Shown: positions 7,739 through 15,837 of the stretch, one piece after another
Position numbering within the stretch: the stretch's first letter is position 1
How the letters are laid out: each line of letters opens with the position of its first letter
NCBI RefSeq assembly: GCF_023373525.1
Contig: NZ_CP097218.1
Span: 496,001-560,000 of the forward strand
Length of the DNA: 64,000 nt
Source of the DNA: Brachybacterium kimchii
GTDB taxonomy: Bacteria > Actinomycetota > Actinomycetes > Actinomycetales > Dermabacteraceae
Reading direction: 5' to 3'
Position numbers and translations under genes: made by a program
The notes under the pieces: model-generated
Database searches by the model: none
What the model saw: the letters and a program-made list of their open reading frames with translations, nothing else
What the model was told of the DNA's origin: nothing

Positions 7739-8380
7739 ATGACCACCACTGATCACGACGGCGACCGAGCCCCCGGCGCCGCCCCCGAGGACACGGCTCC
7801 CGAGGACTTCGACTTCGAGGCGGAGGCGCTCGCGCACCTCGACTCGCTCTACGGCGGCGCGCTGCGCATGACCCGCAATCCGCAGGACGCCGAGGACCTG
7901 GTCCAGGAGACCTACCTCAAGGCGCTGCGGGCGCGCGATCGCTTCACGCCGGGCACGAACCTGCGCGCCTGGCTGTACCGCATCATGACCAACTCGTACA
8001 TCTCGACGTACCGGCAGAAGCAGCGTCGGCCGCGGGAGTCGTGGACCGACGAGGTCGAGGACTGGCAGCTCGCAGAGGTCGAGTCCCATTCGAGCCGCGG
8101 TCTACGCTCGGCCGAGGCCGAGGCGCTGGACCGCCTGCCCGACACCGCGGTGAAGACGGCCCTGCAGGACCTGCGCGAGGACTACCGCATGGCGGTCTAC
8201 CTCGCCGACGTCGAGGGCTTCGCTTACAAGGAGATCGCCGAGATCATGGACACGCCGATCGGCACCGTCATGTCCCGGCTGCACCGCGGACGCCGCCAGC
8301 TGCGCGAAGCGCTGAGCGACTACGCGCGCAGCAGCGGGTTCCTGCGGGACGGAGCAGACGACGGGGAGGAGGGACGATGA
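7739..8380 (+). CDS. sigR: ECF sigma factor of the SigR/SigH thiol-stress type
   Basis: 213 residues. Region 2 (about residues 35-105) holds [24 protein letters not shown] and [24 protein letters not shown]. Region 4 (about residues 140-195) holds [39 protein letters not shown]. These sequences are typical of the SigR/SigH group that drives thioredoxin and other disulfide-stress genes. The next gene is its zinc anti-sigma factor and overlaps it by four bases (ATGA). It is divergent from doxX-aroA-rsgA, as in other actinobacteria. The start could also be ATG 7622 (see that entry). Confidence 0.92.
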   Translation: MTTTDHDGDRAPGAAPEDTAPEDFDFEAEALAHLDSLYGGALRMTRNPQDAEDLVQETYLKALRARDRFTPGTNLRAWLYRIMTNSYISTYRQKQRRPRESWTDEVEDWQLAEVESHSSRGLRSAEAEALDRLPDTAVKTALQDLREDYRMAVYLADVEGFAYKEIAEIMDTPIGTVMSRLHRGRRQLREALSDYARSSGFLRDGADDGEEGR

Positions 8381-8700
8381 CCGAGGAGCATGACGAGACC
8401 CGCCGCGACCTGCGGTTCGGGCTCGAGGAGGCGCTGGATGGCGAGCTCCCGCGCGACGTGGTCGAGCGCATGACGCGCCACGCCGAGGACTGCCCCGAGT
8501 GCGCCGACGAGCTCGAGCGCCTGCGCGCCATGAAGGACCTGGTGCGGCGCTGCTGCGCGAACGACACCGCCCCGCAGACCCTGCGCGAGCGCATCAGCGT
8601 GCAGTACCGCAGCGTGCAGTACCAGCGTCTCGAGGTCGAGCACGGGCCCGACGGCGCCACCTTCCGCTCCACCACGGTGCGCCGCGACACCCTGGGCTGA
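8377..8700 (+). CDS. rsrA: Zinc-binding anti-sigma factor, RsrA/RshA type
   Basis: 107 residues. It would bind SigR and release it on disulfide stress. The ZAS motif is intact: His35-x3-Cys39-x2-Cys42 ([11 protein letters not shown]), with Cys59-Cys60 (RRCCAND) further on. There is no cysteine in residues 1-34, whereas RsrA has one near position 11 that takes part in its redox switch. The C-terminal ~30 residues ([20 protein letters not shown]...) contain a short [10 protein letters not shown] duplication and look unrelated to the sensor part. Translation is coupled to sigR through the ATGA overlap. A strong terminator follows. Confidence 0.88.
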   Translation: MTEEHDETRRDLRFGLEEALDGELPRDVVERMTRHAEDCPECADELERLRAMKDLVRRCCANDTAPQTLRERISVQYRSVQYQRLEVEHGPDGATFRSTTVRRDTLG

Positions 8701-8744
8701 CCCGGGCTGACCTGGGCCTGCCCCGGCGGGTCCGGCCCCTGACG

Positions 8745-8780
8745 CGACGAGGCCCCCTCCGGATGGAGGGGGCCTCGTCG
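8745..8780. terminator. Perfect 16-bp terminator hairpin between rsrA and the bL37 gene
   Basis: CGACGAGGCCCCCTCC (8745-8760), loop GGAT, then its exact complement (8765-8780). It lies between convergent units (rsrA on plus, the bL37 unit on minus) and can serve both. Confidence 0.85.
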
Positions 8781-8844
8781 ATGCTCGGGGTGCTGCGCGT
8801 CGGGGCCGACGGATCGGCTCGCCCTCACGCTGCGCGAGCGCGCC

Positions 8845-8919
8845 TCAGGTGTTGGGACGCTTGCCGTGATTGGCGCCGTTCTTGCGACGGGACCGGCGCT
8901 TGCGACCGCGCTTGCTCAT
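8845..8919 (-). CDS. 50S ribosomal protein bL37 (24 residues)
   Basis: A 24-codon gene, shorter than most gene finders accept. The translation begins MSKRGRKRRSRRKN and ends NHGKRPNT. From memory this matches the mycobacterial large-subunit protein bL37, which starts MAKRGRKK and ends ANHGKRPNA. Half of the residues are Arg or Lys, as expected for a protein buried in rRNA. The SD is excellent (AAGGAGAGCGTG before the ATG). It lies 63 bases downstream of the SGNH-like gene on the same strand and ends before the shared terminator. The family is restricted to Actinobacteria. Confidence 0.92.
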   Translation of the reverse strand: MSKRGRKRRSRRKNGANHGKRPNT

Positions 8920-8982
8920 CACGCTCTCCTTCCTTCGCCCGGACAGACAACCTCAGCATTCTGTCACAGGGGATCGGCTGGT

Positions 8983-9660
8983 TCAGTCGGAGGTGCCCAG
9001 GAAGCGACCGAAGCCACCATGCAGGACCAGCCAGGCCATGAGGCCGTAGCCGGTCTGCCCGGGGTGGTCGCCGCCGCTGCGGGCGAGGTCCGAGGTCCAC
9101 TGCTCGTGGCCTTCGAGGGAGCGCACGGTGTCCACGTAGGGCACGCGGCGCCGCGCGCAGACGTCGTCGAAGGCCCCGGAGAGCTCGACGAGGGCGTCGG
9201 TGCGCGCGCGGTCGGCGCTGGGCGGCGGGCCGACGACGAACGCCGGGATCCGCAGCCGCTCGAGACCGTCGAGGACCTTGGCGAGGTTCAGACGGGAACG
9301 GGCCAGCGAGATGCCGGCATCGACGTCCCCGCCGCCCAGGCCCAGCACCACGCGATGCTCCACGGTGCCCTGGGCGAGGCCCTCGGCGTCGGTGCGCAGA
9401 CGCACCTCCTCGTCCCAGCGCTCGGAGAGGTCGGCCGAGGTCTCCGAGGGGACCGCGCTCGTGTACAGCTCGACCCGCGGTCTCGGTCCCTGCTCCTTGG
9501 CGACGGCCCGGCCGAGCCAGCCGAGCGCCCGGGCGTCGCCCACGCCGGCGAGGAGCTCCTCGCCGAGGGCCACCAGGCGGATCGGCCTGTCGCTCGCGGG
9601 GGCGGGGCTGGCCGGGACGGTCCGCTGGACCGGGACCGAGCGGGGGGCGGGCTGTTCCAC
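8983..9660 (-). CDS. Degenerate SGNH/GDSL-hydrolase-like protein
   Basis: 225 residues with the SGNH fold pattern but an altered active site. The block I position reads LVALGEELLAGVGDARALGW: Glu35 stands where the GDSL serine should be. The C-terminal block reads SGGDHPGQTGY: His199 is kept but the residue three before it is Gly, not Asp. Catalysis by the usual Ser-Asp-His triad is therefore unlikely. I recall GD(D/E)L variants of this block in related actinobacteria, so this may be a conserved subfamily. There is no signal peptide. It lies 12 bases downstream of kgd and is probably co-transcribed with it. Function unknown. Confidence 0.65.
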   Translation of the reverse strand: MEQPAPRSVPVQRTVPASPAPASDRPIRLVALGEELLAGVGDARALGWLGRAVAKEQGPRPRVELYTSAVPSETSADLSERWDEEVRLRTDAEGLAQGTVEHRVVLGLGGGDVDAGISLARSRLNLAKVLDGLERLRIPAFVVGPPPSADRARTDALVELSGAFDDVCARRRVPYVDTVRSLEGHEQWTSDLARSGGDHPGQTGYGLMAWLVLHGGFGRFLGTSD

Positions 9661-9672
9661 GTCGTCTCCTCG

Positions 9673-12600
9673 TCAGTTCTGCAGTGCCTGCGCGACCAGG
9701 GTCTCCTGCTCGGCCTTGTGGGTCTTGGCGGACCCGGTGGCCGGCGAGGCGGAGGCCGGTCGCGCCACGACCTGCAGGGTACGCCCCACGGCGGCCGGGA
9801 AGTTGAGGGCCATGAAGCCCCAGGCGCCCTGGTTCAGAGGCTCCTCCTGCACCCAGACGAGGTCGGCGTCCGGGTAGGCGGAGAGCGTCTCGCGCAGCTC
9901 CTCCTCCGGCAGCGGGTAGTACTGCTCGAGGCGCACGATCGCGACGTCGTCGATGCCCTGCTTCTCCCGCGCGGCCACGAGCTCCCAGTAGAACTTCCCG
10001 CTGGTCAGCAGCACCTTCTTGGCCTTCGAGGGCTCCACGGTCGGATCCGGGAGCACGGGCTCGAAGGTGCCCGAGGTGAAGTCCTCGACGGAGCTCACGG
10101 CGGCCTTGTTGCGCAGCATCGACTTCGGGGTGAAGACGATCAGCGGCTTGCGGGGCTCGGTGCGGGCCTGGCGGCGCAGCAGGTGGAAGTAGCTCGCCGG
10201 CGTCGAGGGCATCGCCACACGCATGTTCTCCTCGGCGCACAGCACGAGGAAGCGCTCGATGCGGGCGGAGGAGTGGTCCGGGCCCTGGCCGTCGTAGCCG
10301 TGGGGGAGGAGCATCACCACGGAGGACTGCTGTCCCCACTTCTGCTCGGAGGAGGAGACGAACTCGTCGATGATGGTCTGCGCGCCGTCGACGAAGTCGC
10401 CGAACTGCGCCTCCCACAGCACCAGGGCGTTCGGGCTCTCCACGGAGTAGCCGTACTCGAAGCCGAGCGCGGCGAACTCGGAGAGCGAGGAGTCGTAGAC
10501 GTTGAAGCGCGCCTGGTCCTCGCTCAGGTGCAGCAGCGGGGTGAACGTGTCCTGGTTCAGGGAGTCGATGAGGACGCTGTGGCGCTGCACGAAGGTGCCG
10601 CGGCGCGAGTCCTGGCCCGCCAGGCGCACGCGAGTGCCCTCCATGAGCAGGGAGCCGAAGGCCAGCAGCTCGCCGTAGGCCCAGTCGATGCCGCCCGTGC
10701 GGGACATCTCCTGACGCTTCTCGAGCAGGCCGGTGAGCTTCGGGTACACGGTGAAGCCCTCGGGTGCGGCCATGTGGGCGTCCCCGATGCGCTCGAGCAC
10801 AGACGCGGAGACGGCGGTCGCCGAGGGCACCACGATCTCGCCGGTGTGCTGCGAGCTGGGCAGGTCCAGCCCCTGCACCGAGTTCTTCGGGTCGGCCTCG
10901 CTGCTGGCGTTGCGGGCGTCGGCGAAGGCCTGGTCCAGGTGCTGCTGGAAGTTCTTCACCAGGGCGCCGGTCTCGTCCTCGGTGAGGTCGCCGCGCTCGA
11001 TGAGGGAGTCGGTGTAGAGCTTGCGGACGGAGGGGCGGTCCTTGATGAGGTTGTACATGAGCGGCTGCGTCATGGCCGGGTCGTCGCCCTCGTTGTGGCC
11101 GCGCCGGCGGTAGCAGATCATGTCGATGACCACGTCGCGGTGGAACTTCTCGCGGTAGGCGAAGGCGATCTCGGCGACCCGCACGCAGGCCTCGGGGTCG
11201 TCGCCGTTGACGTGGAAGACCGGCAGCTGCGTGGTCTTCGCGGCGTCGCTCGAGTAGAACGAGGAGCGCGAGGAGTCCGGCAGCGTGGTGAAGCCGATCT
11301 GGTTGTTGATGATCACGTGGACGGTGCCGCCCGTGCGGTAGCCGCGCAGCTCCGAGAGGTTCAGGGTCTCGGTGACCACGCCCTGGCCGGCGAAGGCCGC
11401 GTCGCCGTGGATGAGGATGGGCAGCACCGGGAAGTCGGTGACCCGCTCGAGCTGGTCCTGCTTGGCGCGCACGATGCCCTCGAGCACGGGGTTCGCGGCC
11501 TCGAGGTGCGAGGGGTTCGCCGCGAGGTACACCTTGGTGGTGGTGCCGTCCTCGGCGGTGTACGTGCCCTCGGTGCCCAGGTGGTACTTGACGTCTCCCG
11601 AGCCCAGGCCGCCCGAGGAGCCGTCGAACTCCTGGAAGATCTGGCCGAAGCTCTTGCCGGCCAGGTTCGAGAGCACGTTGAGGCGGCCGCGGTGGGCCAT
11701 GCCGATGCAGACCTCCGCGATGTCGCCATGGGCGGCGTCGGAGAGGATCGAGTCCAGCAGCGGGATGACGGACTCGCCGCCCTCGAGGCTGAAGCGCTTC
11801 TGGCCCACGAACTTGGTCTGCAGGAACGTCTCGAACGCCTCGGCGGCGTTGAGGCGGTCCATGATGTGGGTGACCTGGTCCTTGTCGTACTGCTTCTTGG
11901 GTGACTCGAACTGCTCCTGGATCCAGAGGCGCTCCTCCGGATCGGCGATGTGCATGTACTCCACGCCCACGGTGCGGCAGTAGGCGTCGCGCAGGATCCC
12001 GAGGATGTCGCGGAGGGTGGCCTCCTTGCGGCCACCGAGCCCGCGGGTCGGGAAGGTGCGGTCCAGGTCCCACAGGGTGAGGCCGTAGGTCTGCACGTCG
12101 AGGTCGGGGTGGGTGCGCACGCGGTACTGCAGCGGGTCCGTGTCGGCCATCAGATGGCCGCGCACGCGGAAGGCATGGATGAGATCCATGACGTGCGCGA
12201 GCTTCTCGGCCTCGGTGTCGTGCAGCGGGTTGTCGGCGATCCAGCGCACGGGCTCGTAGGGGATCCGCAGCGAGGCGAAGACGCGGTCGTAGAAGCCATC
12301 CTTGCCCAGGAGCTTGTCGGCCATCTTCTTGAGGAACTCGCCGGAGGCGGCGCCCTGGATGATCCGGTGGTCGTAGGTCGAGGTCAGCGTCATGACCTTC
12401 GAGACCGCGAGCTCGGCCAGGGTGGCCTGGCTCGCGCCCTGGAACTGCGCCGGGTAGTCCATCGCGCCGACGCCGACGATCGTGCCCTGGCCGGACATCA
12501 GGCGCGGGATCGAGTGGACGGTGCCGATGCCGCCGGGGTTCGTGAGGGTCACGGTGGTGCCGGTGAAGTCGTCCATCGTGAGCTTGCCGGCGCGGGCGCG

Positions 12601-13587
12601 CTTGACGATCTCCTCGTAGCTCGCCCAGAAGGTGAAGAAGTCCAGCTGCTGCGCGGCCTTGATCGAGGGCACCACGAGGGAGCGCGAGCCGTCGGGACGG
12701 GGCATGTCGATCGCGAGGCCGAAGTTCACGTCCTCGCGCTGGAGCAGGAGCGGCTTGCCCTTCTCGTCGACGTCGAAGCCGTTGTTCATGTCGGGCATCT
12801 CGGTGATGGCCTCGACCATGGCCCAGCCGATGAGGTGGGTGAAGGAGACCTTGCCGCGGCGGTTCCGCTTGAGGTGGTTGTTGATGACGATGCGGTTGTC
12901 GAACAGCAGCTTGACCGGCACGTCGCGCACGGACGTCGCCGTCGGCACCGTGAGCGACTCGTCCATGTTCCGCACCACCGCGGCGGCCGGGCCGCGCAGC
13001 TTGGTCGGGACGGGCTCGGTGAACTCGCGCTCGGGGATGGTCGAGCTCGGGGTGGTGGACCGCATCGGCCGGTCGGAGGTGTCGGAGACCTTCGCGGCGG
13101 GAGCGTCGTTCACGGCAGGGGAGTCCTTCGCAGAAGAGGGTGCGGACGGGGAGGCATCGGCGGGTGCGGAGCGGGAGGCGCCGTCGGACGCGGGCTTCGA
13201 GGTCGCCTCGGGCGCCGGGGCCGGCGCGGTCTTCGGGGCCTTCGCCGCGGGGGCGGGCTCCTCGGCGGCGGGAGCAGCAGCCGTGGAGGCCGGCGCGGGG
13301 TCGGGCGCGGGCTTCGTCGCCTGCGCGGCCGCGGGGGGCTGCTCCGAGGGTGCCGACTGCTCGGCGGGAGCGGGAGAGGCCTCGCCGGAGGACGACGGGG
13401 ACTCGGACGACGATGCGGGAGCGCTCGGGGTCTGCTGCGTGCGTGAGCGGAAGAACTCTGCCCAGCTCGGATCGACGCTCGAGGGGTCGGCCTTCCACTG
13501 CTCGTGGAGCTCGTCCACCAGCCACTGGTTGGGCCCGAACTCGGGCTCCTCGTCAACGGAATCGGAGAGGGGTGTCTTCTGTGACAC
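9673..13587 (-). CDS. kgd: Multifunctional 2-oxoglutarate dehydrogenase E1/E2 component (OdhA/Kgd)
   Basis: About 1304 residues. It is the actinobacterial fusion that decarboxylates 2-oxoglutarate (ThDP-dependent E1) and carries an E2-type succinyltransferase core. Order: residues ~1-45 N-terminal helix (FGPNQWLVDELHEQW...SSVDPSWAEFF); ~46-165 Ala/Pro/Glu linker; ~170-420 E2 catalytic domain with DHRIIQGAASGEFL near residue 405; ~430-1304 E1 with NNQIGFTT near residue 763. There is no lipoyl domain, so it needs a separate lipoylated E2. The GTG start (13587) gives an N-terminus of usual length; ATG 13608 is the alternative, and neither has a strong SD. A TAGGGT box lies about 50 bases upstream. 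Mycobacterial Kgd is slightly shorter because of its linker. Confidence 0.93.
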   Translation of the reverse strand: MSQKTPLSDSVDEEPEFGPNQWLVDELHEQWKADPSSVDPSWAEFFRSRTQQTPSAPASSSESPSSSGEASPAPAEQSAPSEQPPAAAQATKPAPDPAPASTAAAPAAEEPAPAAKAPKTAPAPAPEATSKPASDGASRSAPADASPSAPSSAKDSPAVNDAPAAKVSDTSDRPMRSTTPSSTIPEREFTEPVPTKLRGPAAAVVRNMDESLTVPTATSVRDVPVKLLFDNRIVINNHLKRNRRGKVSFTHLIGWAMVEAITEMPDMNNGFDVDEKGKPLLLQREDVNFGLAIDMPRPDGSRSLVVPSIKAAQQLDFFTFWASYEEIVKRARAGKLTMDDFTGTTVTLTNPGGIGTVHSIPRLMSGQGTIVGVGAMDYPAQFQGASQATLAELAVSKVMTLTSTYDHRIIQGAASGEFLKKMADKLLGKDGFYDRVFASLRIPYEPVRWIADNPLHDTEAEKLAHVMDLIHAFRVRGHLMADTDPLQYRVRTHPDLDVQTYGLTLWDLDRTFPTRGLGGRKEATLRDILGILRDAYCRTVGVEYMHIADPEERLWIQEQFESPKKQYDKDQVTHIMDRLNAAEAFETFLQTKFVGQKRFSLEGGESVIPLLDSILSDAAHGDIAEVCIGMAHRGRLNVLSNLAGKSFGQIFQEFDGSSGGLGSGDVKYHLGTEGTYTAEDGTTTKVYLAANPSHLEAANPVLEGIVRAKQDQLERVTDFPVLPILIHGDAAFAGQGVVTETLNLSELRGYRTGGTVHVIINNQIGFTTLPDSSRSSFYSSDAAKTTQLPVFHVNGDDPEACVRVAEIAFAYREKFHRDVVIDMICYRRRGHNEGDDPAMTQPLMYNLIKDRPSVRKLYTDSLIERGDLTEDETGALVKNFQQHLDQAFADARNASSEADPKNSVQGLDLPSSQHTGEIVVPSATAVSASVLERIGDAHMAAPEGFTVYPKLTGLLEKRQEMSRTGGIDWAYGELLAFGSLLMEGTRVRLAGQDSRRGTFVQRHSVLIDSLNQDTFTPLLHLSEDQARFNVYDSSLSEFAALGFEYGYSVESPNALVLWEAQFGDFVDGAQTIIDEFVSSSEQKWGQQSSVVMLLPHGYDGQGPDHSSARIERFLVLCAEENMRVAMPSTPASYFHLLRRQARTEPRKPLIVFTPKSMLRNKAAVSSVEDFTSGTFEPVLPDPTVEPSKAKKVLLTSGKFYWELVAAREKQGIDDVAIVRLEQYYPLPEEELRETLSAYPDADLVWVQEEPLNQGAWGFMALNFPAAVGRTLQVVARPASASPATGSAKTHKAEQETLVAQALQN

Positions 13588-13634
13588 TCTGCGATCGCCA
13601 ACCTTCATGAAAATCGAATGGAGCGGACTCGTCC

Positions 13635-13640
13635 ACCCTA
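13635..13640 (-). promoter_or_regulatory. Candidate -10 for kgd
   Basis: TAGGGT on the minus strand would place the transcript start about 20 bases before ATG 13608 and 40 before GTG 13587. No clear -35. Confidence 0.3.
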
Positions 13641-13737
13641 ACCGAGGGGAGGGGTCCCCGCGCCCATGAAGTGGGCATCCGCGCACCGATGACGGAGGGG
13701 TAGATCACCTCTGGTGCGAGGGGCCGGAGCCGACGGT

Positions 13738-13769
13738 CCCCGGAGGCCGCGGCGACCGCGGACGCGGGG
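13738..13769 (-). terminator. Terminator-like hairpin after the histidine kinase gene
   Basis: Nested arms CCCCG...CGGGG (13738-13742 and 13765-13769) and CCGCGG-CGA-CCGCGG (13747-13761) lie directly after the kinase stop codon and upstream of the kgd promoter region. Confidence 0.5.
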
Positions 13770-13770
13770 C

Positions 13771-14799
13771 TCAGCGATCGGGGAGCGTCAGGCGTATCGC
13801 CGAGGAGCGATCCGGGTCCGTGTGCGGCCGCGGATCGTCGATCACCTGGATCCGACCGCCGTGCAGCTCGACCGCCCAGCGGGCGATCGCCAGGCCCAGT
13901 CCGGTGCCGCCCGAGCCGTCGTCGGTGCCCCCGCCGTGCTGGAAGCGCTCGAAGACGCGCTCGCGGTCGGCGCGGGCGATGCCCGGGCCCTCGTCCCGCA
14001 CCTCGATGAGCACGCCGTCGTCGGCCGCGGTGCGCTCGGCGCGCACGCGCACCCTGCCGTCAGGCGGGGAGTGGCGGGAGGCGTTGTCCAGGAGGTTCGC
14101 GATGACCTGGCGGATGCGGGCGGCGTCGGCCGCGGCGGTGAGGTCGGCCGGGTCGACCTCGACGACCCAGCGCAGCTCGCGACCGCGGGCCCGGGCGCCC
14201 AGATCCGCGGCGTCGACCGCCTCGTGCAGGAACGGGGTGAGGGCGACCTGCTCGACGTCGATGTCGATCACGCCGGCATCGATCCGCGAGAGGTCCAGGA
14301 GGTCGTCGACGAGGTCGGAGAGCCGCTCGGTCTCCCCGAGCGCGACCTCGAGCGCGGCCGGATCGGGGTCGGTGACCCCGTCCACGATGTTCTCGAGCTG
14401 GGCGCGCAGCCCCGCCACGGGCGTGCGCAGCTCGTGCGAGACGTTCGCCACGAGGTCGCGCCGCACCTTGTCGGTGACCTGCAGCTCGGTGGCCATGCGG
14501 GTGAACGCCTCGGCGAGCTGGCCCACCTCGTCGCGGCTCGAGGCCTCGATGCGCTGGGAGTAGTCGCCGCGGGCCATGGCGCGCGCGGCCCGGGTCATCT
14601 GGCGCAGCGGGGAGGTCATGCCGCGCGCGAGGACCTGGGTGACCGCGAGCGCCGCGAGCACCACGAGCGGCAGGGTGAGCAGGGGATGCAGGTTCGCGGC
14701 GAGGCTCAGCCAGGTGAGCACCACGGCCACGATGACGCTCACGGCGACCAGCACGCCGAGCTTGACCTTGAACGAGCGCAGCTGGTCCAGAGGCCGCAC
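13771..14799 (-). CDS. Two-component sensor histidine kinase
   Basis: 342 residues from the GTG at 14799. Two transmembrane helices (about residues 12-32 and 38-56) are separated by only a few residues, so there is no periplasmic sensor domain. A HAMP domain follows (about 56-110), then the H box VSHELRTPVAGL with His122, N box IRQVIANLLDNASRHS, G1 DEGPGIA and G2 GGTGLGLAIARWAV. The short loop is typical of kinases that sense the membrane or a membrane partner. The start is not certain: there is no good SD before GTG 14799, and the frame is open further up without a standard start. It is co-transcribed with the regulator (gap 47 bases). Confidence 0.85.
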   Translation of the reverse strand: MRPLDQLRSFKVKLGVLVAVSVIVAVVLTWLSLAANLHPLLTLPLVVLAALAVTQVLARGMTSPLRQMTRAARAMARGDYSQRIEASSRDEVGQLAEAFTRMATELQVTDKVRRDLVANVSHELRTPVAGLRAQLENIVDGVTDPDPAALEVALGETERLSDLVDDLLDLSRIDAGVIDIDVEQVALTPFLHEAVDAADLGARARGRELRWVVEVDPADLTAAADAARIRQVIANLLDNASRHSPPDGRVRVRAERTAADDGVLIEVRDEGPGIARADRERVFERFQHGGGTDDGSGGTGLGLAIARWAVELHGGRIQVIDDPRPHTDPDRSSAIRLTLPDR

Positions 14800-14846
14800 C
14801 TCGAGGTTCTCGAGCGACTCCTGGACCGCCGCGCGGCTCGGGCGTC

Positions 14847-15641
14847 TCAGGAGGACCGCCCCGACCCGTCGGCCCCGAGCCCGTCGGGCTCCGGCTCGTC
14901 CTCGTCGTCCGGCAGCTCGAGCGCGTAGCCGACGCCGTGGACGGTGCGCACGAGGTCCGCGCCGAGCTTGCGGCGCAGCGCCTTCACATGGGAGTCGACC
15001 GTGCGGGTGCCCGTCGCGTCGACCCAGTCCCAGACGTCCGCGAGCAGCTGCTCGCGGGTGAGCACGGTGCCGGGCGCGTTCGCCAGGCACAGCAGCAGAT
15101 CGAACTCGGTGGGGGTGAGGTGCGCGGGCGCGCCGGCACGGGTGACGCGGTGCGCGGCGCGGTCGATGACCAGGTCGCCCAGCTGCAGCACGGCGGCCGC
15201 CTCGCCGGCGCCCCCGGTCCCGACGTCGGGGGTCGACGAGGCGCGGCGCACCCGGCGCAGCAGCGCCTTCAGCCGCGCCACGAGCTCGCGCATCGAGAAG
15301 GGCTTGGTCATGTAGTCGTCGGCCCCGACGCCGAGGCCCACGAGCATGTCGGTCTCGTCGTCGCGCGCGGTGAGCATGAGCACGGGGACCGGGTCCTCCG
15401 CCTGGATCCGGCGGCACACCTCGAGGCCGTCGAAGCCCGGGAGCATCACGTCCAGGACCACGACGTCGGGCGCGGCCTCGCGCACGGCGGCGACGCCGGA
15501 GGGGCCGTCGAGCGCGGTCGAGACCTCCCAGCCCTCGGCGGTCAGGCGGTCGGCGATCGCGCGGGTGATGGTGGGCTCGTCCTCGACGACGACCACGCGG
15601 GTCGGGCGGCTCGCGCTCTCGGTCTCGGCAGGCTTCGACAT
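14847..15641 (-). CDS. OmpR/PhoB-family response regulator
   Basis: 264 residues. The receiver domain (about residues 14-128) has acidic pocket Glu20-Asp21, phosphoacceptor Asp64 (VVVLDVMLPGFDGLEV), Thr in LMLTA and Lys in MTKPF. The winged-helix domain (about 150-240) contains HLTPTEFDLLLCL and RTVDSHVKALRRKLG...VRTVHGVGYAL. The last ~20 residues are acidic and disordered (DDEDEPEPDG). Its partner is the kinase just downstream. It is divergent from the CNNM pair across 192 bases; whether it regulates those genes is open. Confidence 0.92.
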   Translation of the reverse strand: MSKPAETESASRPTRVVVVEDEPTITRAIADRLTAEGWEVSTALDGPSGVAAVREAAPDVVVLDVMLPGFDGLEVCRRIQAEDPVPVLMLTARDDETDMLVGLGVGADDYMTKPFSMRELVARLKALLRRVRRASSTPDVGTGGAGEAAAVLQLGDLVIDRAAHRVTRAGAPAHLTPTEFDLLLCLANAPGTVLTREQLLADVWDWVDATGTRTVDSHVKALRRKLGADLVRTVHGVGYALELPDDEDEPEPDGLGADGSGRSS

Positions 15642-15720
15642 GGCGTCACTGTATCCGCGCGGTCCTGCACACGGCCCCGTCGGACCCTGGACGCTCCCTG
15701 CGCCCGCGCGCACGCGCTCC

Positions 15721-15728
15721 TATACACT
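15721..15728 (+). promoter_or_regulatory. Candidate promoter -10 for the CNNM operon
   Basis: TATACACT contains both TATACA and TACACT. The inferred transcript start (about 15733-15735) is only a few bases before ATG 15739, which opens a short leader reading frame. No -35 is recognisable. Confidence 0.4.
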
Positions 15729-15738
15729 CGGTGCCACT

Positions 15739-15837
15739 ATGAGCGATTCGCCCGTGCCGAGTACCGGCGCGCGCACCCGGACGGACACTGTGCCGCGGAT
15801 GCGCGCCCTCCCCGCCCGTGGGGAGATCACCCGATGA
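15739..15837 (+). CDS. Possible 32-residue leader peptide of the CNNM operon
   Basis: The frame starts MSDSPVPSTGARTRTD, contains four prolines, and ends with a TGA that overlaps the ATG of the next gene (ATGA). It begins almost at the predicted transcript start, so it could be translated leaderless. Short proline-rich leader frames control some magnesium transporter genes in other bacteria, and CNNM/CorC proteins are linked to Mg2+ and Co2+ transport. Whether it is translated is unknown; codon bias cannot decide at this length. Confidence 0.35.
   Translation: MSDSPVPSTGARTRTDTVPRMRALPARGEITR

Noticed and set aside
13588-13686. A longer N-terminus for the 2-oxoglutarate dehydrogenase (ATG 13686)
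   Set aside because: The added residues have no conservation or SD, and the TAGGGT box would lie inside the coding region.
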